Part shown: one piece after another, positions 23,964 through 33,218 of the stretch | Layout: each line of letters begins with the position of its first letter | Position numbering within the stretch: position 1 is the stretch's first letter | NCBI GenBank assembly: GCA_025358305.1 | Contig: JANYJZ010000041.1 | Location: forward strand, 62,001 to 126,000 | DNA from: Ignavibacteriota bacterium | GTDB taxonomy: Bacteria; Bacteroidota; Ignavibacteria; UBA10030; SZUA-254 | Direction: 5' to 3' | Length of the DNA: 64,000 nt | Position numbers and translations under genes: made by a program | Notes under the pieces: model-generated | Databases searched by the model: none | The model's input: only the letters and a program-made list of their open reading frames with translations | Told to the model about the DNA's origin: nothing

Positions 23964-25169
23964 TTGGCACACGTCACTCTTTCGTTCGACAAGGAACATG
24001 CCGCATCGTTCGCGCGGCTTCCCTGGTCGAAGCCCCTCCTGGAATGGACTCGGAAGGATGCGGCCTTCATCGACGTCAAGAGCGGCCTCGCACGGCATCC
24101 CGTCCGGTTCGTCCGGATGGGCCGCCGGTCCTTCGCGATCAAGGAGACCTCAAAGGAAACGGCCTTGCGGGAGTTCCGTGCGTACACGCGCCTCCACGAA
24201 ATGGGCCTGCCGGCGCTCCTCCCGGTCGGAACGGCCATCCGGGAGGAAGGGACGTTCGCCGTCGCGACCGGCGTCGGCGTCCAGGCCGAGCGGCACGCCA
24301 CCGGATTCATCGTCACGCGGCTCCTCGAATATTCGATCCCGCATTACCATCTCTTCCGGCGGGCGTTCACGCATGAGTCCCGGAAGCGCCTCTGGGACGC
24401 CGTGGTCCGGCTCTTCGTCCGGCTCCACACCCGGGGGGTGTACTGGGGCGACGCCTCGCTGTCGAACATGATGATCGTCTTTGCGAACGAGCCGTTCCCG
24501 GAGATCGGCGTTCGGACCGTCCTCAGGGCTATCCTCGCCGACGCCGAGACCGTCGAATTTCGGCAGTCCCTCTCCGAACAGATGAGAAGGGCGGACGTCG
24601 ACGCGTTCCTCGAATCGATGGCGTGGACCGAAGCGGACCTTGAAGCAAGCGGTGTCCTGCGCGAGCCGTTCATGACGGCCGCCGATCAGCGCTACGTCTC
24701 CGAGCGCTACGCCGACCTCTACGCGCTGGAGCAGGAGGAGGAGTCATTCGCCCTCCTGACGAAGATCGACGTCGACGCGCTCCTCGGGCCGTTCGAGATG
24801 CGCGGACAGGCGAAGGCCCTCCTGCAGCACATCGCGGAGCATAAGTGGTATCTGAGCGAACGGGAACAGCGCGAGATCTCTCTCGAATCGGCTGCAAAGG
24901 ACTGGTACGCGGAGATCTTCAAGCCGGTCTTGGCGCTCTTCGCCGAGTTCTCCATCCTCGACGAATTTACCGACCGCACGGCGTCGACGCTCTACCTCGA
25001 CATCATGCTCCACAAGTACTATCTCAGCGAGAAGACGGGGAAGGACGTGGGGCTCGCCCTGGCGTTCGAGAGCTACGCCTCTCGGTTCCGCGCCCGGGGC
25101 CGGACGATGGAGAACCTCACCGGGTTCGCCCGTACGTTGCGAAACCTCTTCGGTCCGAACGCTGTCTAA
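23964..25169 (+). CDS. DUF4032 protein with RIO/LPS-kinase-like N-terminal domain
   Basis: The 401-residue soluble protein has a kinase-like N-terminal half: a strand with AIKETSKETALREF (Lys and Glu placed as in the ATP-binding lobe), HTRGVYWGDASLSNMM where Asp replaces the catalytic loop, and VLRAILADAETVEF in place of the DFG strand. The rest matches the all-helical C-terminal part of DUF4032 proteins, with HKWYLSEREQREI and HKYYLSEKTGKDV as two similar pieces. Its substrate and activity are unknown. Start is the TTG at 23964 with ACAGGGA upstream. Aspartokinase follows after 111 bases. Confidence 0.75.
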   Translation: MAHVTLSFDKEHAASFARLPWSKPLLEWTRKDAAFIDVKSGLARHPVRFVRMGRRSFAIKETSKETALREFRAYTRLHEMGLPALLPVGTAIREEGTFAVATGVGVQAERHATGFIVTRLLEYSIPHYHLFRRAFTHESRKRLWDAVVRLFVRLHTRGVYWGDASLSNMMIVFANEPFPEIGVRTVLRAILADAETVEFRQSLSEQMRRADVDAFLESMAWTEADLEASGVLREPFMTAADQRYVSERYADLYALEQEEESFALLTKIDVDALLGPFEMRGQAKALLQHIAEHKWYLSEREQREISLESAAKDWYAEIFKPVLALFAEFSILDEFTDRTASTLYLDIMLHKYYLSEKTGKDVGLALAFESYASRFRARGRTMENLTGFARTLRNLFGPNAV

Positions 25170-25280
25170 CGTAGCAGCGTGCCCCTCTCAGGGAACCATC
25201 AACGACACCACCATGGATCAGGAACAGATGCACAGAGAGATGAGACCACCACCACGCCTCCCCCGGGCGGAGCGCGCGCG

Positions 25281-26663
25281 ATGATCGTCATAAAGTTCGG
25301 CGGCACGAGCGTCGAGGACGCCTCTGCGATCCGCGCACTCTGCCGGATCGTCCAGGACCGGGTCGGCCGGCACCCGCTCGTTGTCGCTTCCGCCTGCGCG
25401 GGAGTGACGAGCGCGCTCATCGCCGCCGCTCAAGCGGCCGGGGCCGGGAGCGCGCCGGAAGCCCTCGCCGGCATCGAATCCTTGCGAAGCCGTCATTTCG
25501 CCATCGCCGACGAACTCCTCGAGGCGTCCGCCGGCGAGGCGAAGAACCAGATCGCGCGGCAGTGCGACGATCTCGTCCATCTCCTCAGGAGCATCGCGGT
25601 GATCCAGGAAGTGACCCCGCGGCTCCTCGACCAGTGCGCGGCCTACGGCGAGGCCTGGTCGTCGCTCATCATCGCCTACGCCCTGCGCGAACGGGGCGTC
25701 GGCGCGGAGCTCGTCGACGCGCGCTCGGTCATCCTCACGAGCGACTCCTTCACGAAGGCGGAGCCCCAATTCGACCGGATCGCCGCGATGGCCGCCGAAC
25801 GGATCGCCCCGCTCCTTGTCCATGCGGTCGTCGTGACGCAAGGGTTCGTCGGCGCCACCGAGAAGGGGGTGACGACGACGCTCGGACGAGGGGGGTCGGA
25901 TTACTCGGCCGCCATCTTCGGCGCCGCGCTCGGGGCCGAGGAGATCCAGATCTGGACAGACGTCGACGGCATCCTGACGGCCGACCCGCGGTTCCTACCG
26001 GAAGCCCGCCTCCTGGACGAAGTGACGTTCAACGAAGCGGCCGAACTCGCCTATTTCGGGGCGAAGGTCCTCCACCCGAGCACGCTCCTGCCGGCGATGA
26101 AGAAGAACATCCCGGTCCGGGTCCTGAATTCCCGGCGCCCGGAAGGGACCGGAACTCTCATCCTGGCGCATGCCACGAAGGTCCCCGGCACGCCGGTGCG
26201 TTCGATCGCGTTCAAGCGGGGGATCACGGTCATCACCGTCGAGAGCACGCGCATGCTCATGGCCTACGGCTTTCTTGCCCGGGTCTTCGAGGTGTTCGCA
26301 CAGCAGAGGAAGAGCGTCGACGTCGTGGCCACTTCCGAGGTCGCCGTCTCGCTCACGCTCGACGATAATGCGGGGCTCGAGGAGCTCACCGGCGCGCTCT
26401 CCGTCTTCTCCGACGTGAGCGTCGTCCAGGGGAAAGCGGTCGTTTCGGTCGTGGGAGAGGGGATGGGCCGAAGCATCGGGATGCCGGGCCGTGTCTTCCA
26501 GGCGCTTGGCCGGGCTCAGGTCCGAGTGGATCTCATCTCTCACGGCGGCTCGGAGATCAACATCACGTTCGTCATCGCCGAAGAGGATATCGCCCGGGCC
26601 GTCGGGTCGCTCCACGAGGAGTTCTTCGGGCAGGAGGCCGCGAAAAAAGGGCCGGGAGCGTGA
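25281..26663 (+). CDS. lysC: Aspartokinase (monofunctional)
   Basis: The enzyme phosphorylates aspartate, the first step to lysine, threonine and methionine. The 460-residue protein has the kinase domain with IKFGGTSVED, TQGFVGATEKGVTTTLGRGG, WTDVDGILTADPR and GAKVLHPSTLLPA, then two ACT domains (about 310-450) of the kind that bind lysine or threonine, including VEVFAQ-like helix and SEINITFVI. No homoserine dehydrogenase part is fused. The ATG at 25281 has GGAG about 8 bases upstream; the frame before it is not protein-like. Confidence 0.95.
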   Translation: MIVIKFGGTSVEDASAIRALCRIVQDRVGRHPLVVASACAGVTSALIAAAQAAGAGSAPEALAGIESLRSRHFAIADELLEASAGEAKNQIARQCDDLVHLLRSIAVIQEVTPRLLDQCAAYGEAWSSLIIAYALRERGVGAELVDARSVILTSDSFTKAEPQFDRIAAMAAERIAPLLVHAVVVTQGFVGATEKGVTTTLGRGGSDYSAAIFGAALGAEEIQIWTDVDGILTADPRFLPEARLLDEVTFNEAAELAYFGAKVLHPSTLLPAMKKNIPVRVLNSRRPEGTGTLILAHATKVPGTPVRSIAFKRGITVITVESTRMLMAYGFLARVFEVFAQQRKSVDVVATSEVAVSLTLDDNAGLEELTGALSVFSDVSVVQGKAVVSVVGEGMGRSIGMPGRVFQALGRAQVRVDLISHGGSEINITFVIAEEDIARAVGSLHEEFFGQEAAKKGPGA

Positions 26664-26681
26664 AAATACGCCATCTTGCAC

Positions 26682-26710
26682 TTGACTTTCAAAGTGAAAG
26701 GCTTTATATT
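26682..26710 (+). promoter_or_regulatory. Promoter of rho
   Basis: TTGACT (26682-26687) and TATATT (26705-26710) are 17 bases apart. The spacer holds a small palindrome, CTTTCAAAGTGAAAG. Transcription from here would leave a leader of about 183 bases before rho. Confidence 0.7.
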
Positions 26711-26717
26711 GGCTTAA

Positions 26718-26899
26718 GTCGCACTTGAGAGGCGGCCGTGTTCCATACCTCGCGTGCCGGTCAAGAAAGACATCCACCGCAGAACTCATCAGATCTCGAA
26801 TTCCTCACGTTTGTGCCAGGTACCAAGGCATCTCAGGCTCTCTCACGGAGACAACCTCCGCAACTCAAAGCGTCAACCTCATAAGGATCGAACCACGCC
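26718..26899 (+). promoter_or_regulatory. Long rho leader, possible Rho-dependent attenuator
   Basis: The leader has stretches with clear excess of C over G and little pairing (for example CTCCGCAACTCAAAGCGTC and CCTCATAAGG), as expected of Rho loading sites. In Escherichia coli rho controls its own leader in this way. No coding frame of note is present. This is an inference from base content. Confidence 0.35.
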
Positions 26900-28153
26900 A
26901 TGCCCATGGACATTGCAGAGCTGAAATCCAAAAAGATTTCAGAGCTCACCAAGATTGCCAAGGAGATGAACATCGTCGGCTACGCCGACCTGCGCAAACA
27001 GGAGCTCATCTTTAAGATCCTGGAAGCCCAGACCGAGAAGGACGGACTCACCTTCAGCAAGGGGGTCTTGGAGGTGCTCCCCGACGGCTACGGGTTCCTG
27101 CGGTCCGTCGATTACAACTACCTCCCGTCGCCCGACGACATCTACGTCTCCCCCTCTCAGATCAAGAAGTTCAACTTGCGCACCGGCGACTCCGTCAGCG
27201 GCCAGGTGAGGCCCCCGAAGGAAGGGGAGCGGTTCTTCGCACTCCTGAGGGTCGAGGCGGTGAACGAGGAGAACCCCGACGTCGTCAGAGACCGCGTCCT
27301 GTTCGACAACCTCACGCCTCTCTATCCGAACAACCGATTGAAGCTCGAGACGTCGCCGGGGGAATACGCCATGCGCATCATGGACCTCCTGACCCCCTTG
27401 GGCAAAGGCCAGCGCGGCATGATCGTCTCGCCTCCGAAGGCCGGCAAGACGATCCTCCTCCAGAAGATCGCGAACAGCATCCTCCGGAACCACCCCGAGG
27501 TCTACCTCATCGTCCTCTTGATCGACGAGCGCCCCGAAGAAGTGACCGACATGGAGCGCTCGGTGAATGCCGAGGTCGTCAGTTCGACATTCGACGAACC
27601 GCCCGAACGGCACGTCCAGGTGGCGGACATGGTCCAGGAGAAGGCGAAGCGCCTCGTGGAAGCCCGGCGCGACGTCGTCATCCTTCTCGACAGCATCACT
27701 CGTCTTGCCCGGGCGCACAACACCGTCGTGCCGCATTCGGGGAAGATCCTCTCCGGCGGCGTCGACGCCAACGCGCTCCACCGCCCGAAACGGTTCTTCG
27801 GAGCCGCCCGTAACGTCGAAGAGGGAGGGAGCCTCACGATCATCGCCACCGCCCTGGTCGACACCGGAAGCAGGATGGACGAGGTCATCTTCGAGGAGTT
27901 CAAGGGCCCGGGCAACATGGAGATCATCCTCGACCGCAAACTCGCCGACAAGCGCATTTTCCCGGCCATCGACGTCAACCGCTCCGGCACCCGAAAGGAG
28001 GAGCTCCTCCTGGAGGCCGACGAGCTTTCGAGGGTCTGGATCTTACGGAAGTTCCTGAGCGATTTCTCCACCGTCGAGGCCATGGACTTCTGCATCGAGA
28101 AGATGCGGGGCACAAAGACGAACAAAGAGTTCCTCCGTTCGATGAACAGTTAG
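26900..28153 (+). CDS. rho: Transcription termination factor Rho
   Basis: Rho is a hexameric RNA helicase that ends transcription. The 417-residue protein has the N-terminal helical part ([17 protein letters not shown]), the RNA-binding cold-shock-like domain ([15 protein letters not shown]), and the ATPase core with Walker [12 protein letters not shown], Walker [16 protein letters not shown], the Q-loop and R-loop ([14 protein letters not shown]) and the arginine finger in GNMEIILDR. It is of normal length, with none of the long inserts seen in some Actinobacteria and Bacteroidota. ATGs at 26900 and 26906 both have AAGGA upstream. Confidence 0.97.
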   Translation: MPMDIAELKSKKISELTKIAKEMNIVGYADLRKQELIFKILEAQTEKDGLTFSKGVLEVLPDGYGFLRSVDYNYLPSPDDIYVSPSQIKKFNLRTGDSVSGQVRPPKEGERFFALLRVEAVNEENPDVVRDRVLFDNLTPLYPNNRLKLETSPGEYAMRIMDLLTPLGKGQRGMIVSPPKAGKTILLQKIANSILRNHPEVYLIVLLIDERPEEVTDMERSVNAEVVSSTFDEPPERHVQVADMVQEKAKRLVEARRDVVILLDSITRLARAHNTVVPHSGKILSGGVDANALHRPKRFFGAARNVEEGGSLTIIATALVDTGSRMDEVIFEEFKGPGNMEIILDRKLADKRIFPAIDVNRSGTRKEELLLEADELSRVWILRKFLSDFSTVEAMDFCIEKMRGTKTNKEFLRSMNS

Positions 28154-28202
28154 CAATTCGCTTAAATTCAAAGAAAACAGGCCTGAAAGCTCCGCGCAAC
28201 CC

Positions 28203-28231
28203 TTGACTTTATCTCAGGCAACCCGTACATT
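28203..28231 (+). promoter_or_regulatory. Promoter of the OmpA-family gene
   Basis: TTGACT (28203-28208) and TACATT (28226-28231) are 17 bases apart. The start codon at 28263 is 31 bases further, with no Shine-Dalgarno in the short leader. Confidence 0.65.
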
Positions 28232-28262
28232 GCTTTGTCCTATTTTTTACTGACAACCCCCG

Positions 28263-29786
28263 ATGATCCATCGCCTGACATACCGTTTCATCGTCGCTAT
28301 CGCCATGCTCGGCCTCGCCGGGGCGTCTTTCGCCCAAGACAAGCAGGCGACGTTCGGCGTGGGCGCGTCGTTCGGGGCGGCATTTCCCAAGACGGACATC
28401 AACGAATCGAAGGCCCATCCCATCGGGCGCACCTTTATCCGGGTCTATCCCTCGCCCAATATCGGGTTCGAGGCGGGCGTCGGCATGGGCCTCCTCGAGG
28501 CGCAGCAGGACGGCCTCTTCTTCTCCTCGGTCATCTACCCGGTCGACCTCAGGCTCCTCATCCAGCCGATCTCGACCGGCAAGTTCCGTCCGTACGCCTA
28601 TGGCGGCGTCGGGCTCCTCTTCTTCGACCCGAAGGACCGGTTTGACCAGCCCCTCTTGCGCAACTCCCGGTCGGAATACGGGCACACGACCTCGTTCATC
28701 CCGATCGGCATCGGCGGCGAGTACATCGTCTCCGACCAGGCGGCGTTCGGCGTGAGCGCCGGGTACAATTCCACGTTCAGCGATAACATCGACGACATCA
28801 AGGCCGGCGGGAAGGACTCCTACTGGAGCCTGTCGCTCAATCTCTTCGCCTACCTCAAGGCGGCGAACAACGATCTCGACGGCGATAAGCTCCTCAACGA
28901 CGAGGAGCGCCAGCTCGGCACCGATCCCCGGAACCCCGACACCGACGGCGACGGTCTCAAGGACGGCGAAGAGGTCCACACCTACAAGACGAACCCCCTG
29001 AACCCCGACACCGACGGCGACGGCCTCAAGGACGGCGAGGAGGTCTTCACCTACAAGACGAACCCGCTGAACCCCGACACCGACGGCGACGGGCTCTCCG
29101 ACGGCGAAGAGGTCCTGACGTACAAGACGAACCCCCTGAACCCCGACACCGACGGCGACGGGCTCTCCGACGGCGACGAGGTCCACAAGTATAAGACCGA
29201 TCCTCTGAACCCCGACACCGACGGCGACGGCCTGAAGGACGGCGAAGAGGTCCTGACGTACAAGACGAACCCCCTGAACCCCGACTCCGACGGCGACGGC
29301 CTCACCGACGGCGACGAGGTCCACAAGTACAAGACGAACCCGCTTGATCCTGATACGGACCACGGCGGCATGCCCGACGGCAAGGAAGTGCAGCTTGGGC
29401 TCAACCCGCTCGACCCGTCGGACGACGTTCCCATCATCAAGATCGGCGAGCGGATCATCCTTGAAGGGGTGAATTTCGAGACGGGGAAGACGACGCTCCT
29501 TCCGGGCGCCAAGACGATCCTTGACCAGGTGGCCTCGAGCCTTTCGGCCTACCCGATGGCGGAGGTCGCCATCCACGGCCACACCGACAACGTCGGCGGC
29601 GCTAAATACAACATGAAGCTCTCCCAGGGCCGGGCAGAAGCGGTCAAGGCGTACCTCGTGAGCAAGGGCATCCCCGCACCGAGGATATCGACGAAGGGAT
29701 TCGGATTTTCGAAGCCCGTCGGCGACAACGCCAGTGCTGAAGGCCGCGCGAAGAACCGCAGGATCGAGTTCGTGCGCATCAAGTAG
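28263..29786 (+). CDS. OmpA-family outer membrane protein with thrombospondin type 3 calcium repeats
   Basis: The 507-residue protein has a signal peptide (GLAGASFAQ), an N-terminal eight-strand-type beta barrel (to about residue 200), seven 23-residue calcium-binding repeats of the form NPDTDGDGLKDGEEV (about 224-384), and a C-terminal OmpA domain that binds peptidoglycan (NFETGKTTLLPGAK, HGHTDNVGG, LSQGRAEAVKAYL, NRRIEF). It links outer membrane and cell wall, with the repeats as a rigid, calcium-dependent stalk. It is a single-gene unit with its own promoter and terminator. Confidence 0.95.
   Translation: MIHRLTYRFIVAIAMLGLAGASFAQDKQATFGVGASFGAAFPKTDINESKAHPIGRTFIRVYPSPNIGFEAGVGMGLLEAQQDGLFFSSVIYPVDLRLLIQPISTGKFRPYAYGGVGLLFFDPKDRFDQPLLRNSRSEYGHTTSFIPIGIGGEYIVSDQAAFGVSAGYNSTFSDNIDDIKAGGKDSYWSLSLNLFAYLKAANNDLDGDKLLNDEERQLGTDPRNPDTDGDGLKDGEEVHTYKTNPLNPDTDGDGLKDGEEVFTYKTNPLNPDTDGDGLSDGEEVLTYKTNPLNPDTDGDGLSDGDEVHKYKTDPLNPDTDGDGLKDGEEVLTYKTNPLNPDSDGDGLTDGDEVHKYKTNPLDPDTDHGGMPDGKEVQLGLNPLDPSDDVPIIKIGERIILEGVNFETGKTTLLPGAKTILDQVASSLSAYPMAEVAIHGHTDNVGGAKYNMKLSQGRAEAVKAYLVSKGIPAPRISTKGFGFSKPVGDNASAEGRAKNRRIEFVRIK
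28932..29414 (+). repeat. Seven tandem 69-bp units coding calcium-binding repeats
   Basis: Units begin at 28932, 29001, 29070, 29139, 29208, 29277 and 29346, each exactly 69 bases, coding D-x-D-x-D-G type loops. DNA identity between inner units is very high, the last unit is more diverged (DPDTDHGGMPDG). Confidence 0.95.
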
Positions 29787-29846
29787 ACGCGCGCCCCCCC
29801 AAGTCTTGGGCTGGTGGCAGTTCTAAAGAGAGTGCCTGTTTCACCG

Positions 29847-29878
29847 ATCCCGATAATGACCTTATCGGGATTTTTTTT
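29847..29878 (+). terminator. Intrinsic terminator after the OmpA-family gene
   Basis: A perfect 10-bp stem (ATCCCGATAA / TTATCGGGAT) with a TGACC loop is followed by a run of eight T. It lies 61 bases after the stop codon. Confidence 0.95.
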
Positions 29879-29905
29879 GCATATTTCTCTGATTTGTCGT
29901 ACCTT
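29877..29905 (+). promoter_or_regulatory. Promoter of the thiolase operon
   Basis: TTGCAT (29877-29882) and TACCTT (29900-29905) are 17 bases apart. The -35 hexamer shares its first two T with the T-run of the preceding terminator. The ATG follows 40 bases downstream with no Shine-Dalgarno. Confidence 0.5.
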
Positions 29906-29945
29906 GGACGGTCATTACGCCAACTTCTCATCTGACACATCGACC

Positions 29946-31124
29946 ATGAACCGCGAAGCAGTCATCGTAGCCGCTTGCCGGACCCCCATCGGCGCATTCG
30001 GAGGGTCCTTGAGCGCACTCACCGCCCCGAAGCTCGGGTCGGTCGTCATCGAAGAACTTCTCAAACGCTCCGGCGTGGAAAGATCAGCCGTCCAGGAGGT
30101 CATCATGGGATGCGTCCTTCCGGCCGGCGTCGGCCAGGCCCCGGCTCGCCAGGCGGCCCTGGGCGCCGGCCTCCCCGTTTCGGTCGAGGCCCTCACGATC
30201 AACAAGGTCTGCGGATCGGGGATGAAGGCGGTCATGCTCGCCGCCCAGGCCGTGCTCTTGGGAGACGCCGACGTGGTCATTGCCGGCGGCATGGAGAGCA
30301 TGTCGAACACCCCGTACCTCCTCGACAAGGCGCGCACCGGCTACCGGATGGGGAACGGAACGCTCATCGACTCCATGATCAAGGACGGGCTCTGGGACGT
30401 CTACAACGATTTTCACATGGGCCAGGCCGCGGAACTCTGCGCCACCCAGTGCAATATCACGCGCGCCGACCAGGACGCCTTCGCGGTGGTGAGCTACAAA
30501 CGCGCCATCGAGGCGCAGGAGAAGCAGTACTTCGCCAAGGAGATCGTCCCGGTTGCCGTCCCCCAGCGCTCGGGCGACCCGGTCTTGGTCGCCGAGGACG
30601 AAGAGCCCCGGAAAGTGAAGTTCGACAAGATCGGCACCCTCAAGCCCGCCTTCAAGAGCGGCGGCACCGTCACGGCGGCCAACGCCTCCAAGATCAACGA
30701 CGGCGCCGCCGCGCTCCTGGTCATGTCGGCGGAGAAGGCGAAGGCCCTGGGCCTTGCGCCAATGGCCCGGATCCGGGGATACGCCTCGGCGGCCAGGAAG
30801 CCCGAGGAGTTCACCACCGCTCCGGCGGACGTCATCCCGAAGGTCCTCGTCCGCGCGGGCCTTGCCTTGGGCGACATCGACCTCTTTGAGATCAATGAGG
30901 CTTTTGCGGTGGTGAACCTTGCCGTCCAGGGGATCCTCGGGATCGACCACGCCAAGGTGAACGTCCACGGCGGTGCGGTCGCCTTGGGACACCCGATCGG
31001 CGCCAGCGGAGCGAGGATCCTCGTGACGTTGCTCCACGCGATGGAACAACGTGGCGCAAAGCGCGGCCTCGGTGCGATCTGCATCGGCGGCGGCGAGGCA
31101 AGCGGCATCATACTTGAACGATAA
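29946..31124 (+). CDS. Acetyl-CoA C-acetyltransferase (thiolase)
   Basis: The enzyme joins or splits acetyl-CoA and acyl-CoA. The 392-residue protein has the acylated Cys in [12 protein letters not shown], the His in [12 protein letters not shown] and the second Cys in CIGGGEASG, with the NEAF motif in [11 protein letters not shown], all as in biosynthetic and degradative thiolases. The ATG at 29946 starts the family sequence [16 protein letters not shown]; the open frame before it covers the terminator and promoter and is not coding. It heads an operon with a hydroxyacyl-CoA dehydrogenase and an acyl-CoA dehydrogenase. Confidence 0.95.
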   Translation: MNREAVIVAACRTPIGAFGGSLSALTAPKLGSVVIEELLKRSGVERSAVQEVIMGCVLPAGVGQAPARQAALGAGLPVSVEALTINKVCGSGMKAVMLAAQAVLLGDADVVIAGGMESMSNTPYLLDKARTGYRMGNGTLIDSMIKDGLWDVYNDFHMGQAAELCATQCNITRADQDAFAVVSYKRAIEAQEKQYFAKEIVPVAVPQRSGDPVLVAEDEEPRKVKFDKIGTLKPAFKSGGTVTAANASKINDGAAALLVMSAEKAKALGLAPMARIRGYASAARKPEEFTTAPADVIPKVLVRAGLALGDIDLFEINEAFAVVNLAVQGILGIDHAKVNVHGGAVALGHPIGASGARILVTLLHAMEQRGAKRGLGAICIGGGEASGIILER

Positions 31125-31150
31125 GCTCAATCGATAGGAAAGACAAGATC

Positions 31151-32008
31151 ATGGAGATCCGCCACGTTACGGTCATCGGTGCCGGCACCATGGGGAACGG
31201 CATCGCCCACGTCTTCGCGCAGAACGGCATACCGGTCGTTCTCTACGATGTGAAGAAGGAATTCATCGATCGCGGTCTCGCGACGATCACCGGCAATCTC
31301 GACCGCCAGGTCAAGAAGGCGCTCCTCACGGAGGCGCAAAAGGGCGAGACGCTCTCCCGGATCTCTTCCCACGCGGACCTCGCCGCGTCGGTCGAGTCGG
31401 CCGACCTCGTCATCGAGGCGGCGACCGAGGACCGGAGTGTCAAGAAGAAGATCTTCGCCTCCATTGACGCCAGCGCGCCCTCGGGCGCGATCCTCGCCTC
31501 GAACACCTCCTCGATCTCCATCACGGAGATCGCGGCGGTGACGCGTCGGCCCTCTCAGGTGATCGGGATGCATTTCATGAACCCGGTCCCGGTCATGAAG
31601 CTCGTCGAGGTCATCCGCGGCCTTGCCACTTCCGACGAGACGGCCAAGGCGGTCCTCGCGGCGTGCGCCGCACTCGGGAAGACCCCCGTCGAGGTGAACG
31701 ACTACCCGGGGTTCGTGTCGAACCGCGTCCTCTTGCCGATGCTCAACGAGGCGATGTACTGCGTCATGGAGGGGGTGGCCACCCCCGAATCGATCGACAC
31801 CGTCATGAAGCTCGGCATGGGGCATCCGATGGGCCCGCTGACCTTGGCGGATTTCATCGGCCTCGACGTCTGCCTCTCTATTATGAACGTCCTCTACGAG
31901 GGGTTCGGCGACTCGAAATACCGCCCATGCCCGCTCCTTCGGAAGATGGTGGCCGCCGGCCACCTCGGCCGGAAGACGGGGAAGGGCTTCTATACATACC
32001 CGGCGTAG
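31151..32008 (+). CDS. hbd: 3-hydroxybutyryl-CoA dehydrogenase
   Basis: The enzyme interconverts 3-hydroxyacyl-CoA and 3-ketoacyl-CoA with NAD(P). The 285-residue protein has the Rossmann motif [16 protein letters not shown], the [11 protein letters not shown] strand, the catalytic His in [15 protein letters not shown], the [12 protein letters not shown] hinge and the C-terminal [16 protein letters not shown]. Length is that of the short single-domain Hbd family, not the fused FadB type. AGGAAAG lies before the ATG. It is second in the thiolase operon, 26 bases after the thiolase. Confidence 0.95.
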   Translation: MEIRHVTVIGAGTMGNGIAHVFAQNGIPVVLYDVKKEFIDRGLATITGNLDRQVKKALLTEAQKGETLSRISSHADLAASVESADLVIEAATEDRSVKKKIFASIDASAPSGAILASNTSSISITEIAAVTRRPSQVIGMHFMNPVPVMKLVEVIRGLATSDETAKAVLAACAALGKTPVEVNDYPGFVSNRVLLPMLNEAMYCVMEGVATPESIDTVMKLGMGHPMGPLTLADFIGLDVCLSIMNVLYEGFGDSKYRPCPLLRKMVAAGHLGRKTGKGFYTYPA

Positions 32009-32050
32009 ACCCAGCGTGCGCATCTATCCATACCATGACAGGCTTGACAC

Positions 32051-33193
32051 ATGATCTTTGACCTCACCGAAACACAATTGATGATCCAGTCGATGGCGCG
32101 CAAGTTCGCCGAGGAGGAGATCGCTCCCTCATCGATCGAACGCGACGAGAAGGGGGAGTTCCCGTACGAGATCGTGAAGAAGATGGGAGAGCTCGGGTTC
32201 ATGGGGATGATCGTGCCGGAGGAGCACGGCGGCGCAGGCCTGGACGTCATGAGCTACGTCCTGGCCCTGACGGAGATCTCGAAGGTCGACGCCAGCTGCG
32301 GGGTGATCATGTCGGTGAACAACTCGCTCGTCTGTCAGGGCCTCACCCTCTGGGGGAATGAGGAGCAGAAGGAGCGATTTCTGAAGCCGCTCGCCTCCGG
32401 CAAGATGCTGGGGGCCTTCGCCCTGTCGGAGCCCGAAGCGGGCTCCGACGCGACGAACCAGCATACGGTGGCCGTCCGGTCCGGCGACGACTACATCCTC
32501 AACGGGACGAAGAACTGGATCACGAACGGGTCCACGGCCGACGTCGTCATCGTCATCGCCGCAACGGACAAATCGAAGGGGGCGCACGGGATCAGCGCGC
32601 TCCTCGTCGAAAAGAACGCCCCCGGGTTCAACGTTGCCAAGAAGGAGAAGAAGCTCGGCATCCGGAGCTCGGATACGGTCTCGCTCTCCTTCACCGACTG
32701 CCGGGTTCCGGCGGCGAACCGGATCGGGGAAGAGGGGTTCGGGTTCAAATTCGCCATGAAGATCCTCGACGGCGGCCGGATCGGCATCGCGGCGCAGGCC
32801 ATCGGCATCGCCAAGGCCTCCTTGAGTGCGTCGCTCTCCTACGCGAAGCAGCGCAAGGCCTTTGGGCACCCCATCGCTGACTTTCAGGCGATCCAGTTCA
32901 AGATCGCCGACATGGCGACCTCCATTGATGCTGCGGAAATGCTCATTTTCAAGGCGGCGGCGCTCAAGGAGGAAGGAAAGCCCTATGGACGCTACAGCGC
33001 GATGGCGAAGCTCCTCGCCTCGAAGGTCGCCGTCAATGCAGCCTTGGAGGCGATCCAGATCCACGGCGGCTACGGTTACGTGCAGGAATACCTTGTTGAG
33101 CGTTATTTGCGTGATGCGAAAATCACCGAGATCTACGAGGGGACGTCGGAAATCCAGCGTATCGTCATCTCTCGGGACCTCCTCAAAGACTAA
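32051..33193 (+). CDS. Short-chain acyl-CoA dehydrogenase (butyryl-CoA type)
   Basis: The flavoenzyme makes the alpha-beta double bond of acyl-CoA. The 380-residue protein has the FAD and substrate loops AFALSEPEAGSDATN and NGTKNWITNGSTADV, the middle-domain GIRSSDTVSLSF, IHGGYGYVQEY, and the catalytic Glu in IYEGTSEIQRI. Together with thiolase and Hbd it covers three of the four beta-oxidation steps for short chains; no enoyl-CoA hydratase or electron-transfer flavoprotein is next to it. No Shine-Dalgarno is visible before the ATG. Confidence 0.93.
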   Translation: MIFDLTETQLMIQSMARKFAEEEIAPSSIERDEKGEFPYEIVKKMGELGFMGMIVPEEHGGAGLDVMSYVLALTEISKVDASCGVIMSVNNSLVCQGLTLWGNEEQKERFLKPLASGKMLGAFALSEPEAGSDATNQHTVAVRSGDDYILNGTKNWITNGSTADVVIVIAATDKSKGAHGISALLVEKNAPGFNVAKKEKKLGIRSSDTVSLSFTDCRVPAANRIGEEGFGFKFAMKILDGGRIGIAAQAIGIAKASLSASLSYAKQRKAFGHPIADFQAIQFKIADMATSIDAAEMLIFKAAALKEEGKPYGRYSAMAKLLASKVAVNAALEAIQIHGGYGYVQEYLVERYLRDAKITEIYEGTSEIQRIVISRDLLKD

Positions 33194-33218
33194 CCACAAC
33201 AATAGATAGGACCAACAG

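Noticed and set aside
28932-29414. Regular 69-bp repeats as a CRISPR array
   Set aside because: There are no unique spacers; the repeats are in frame and code calcium-binding units.
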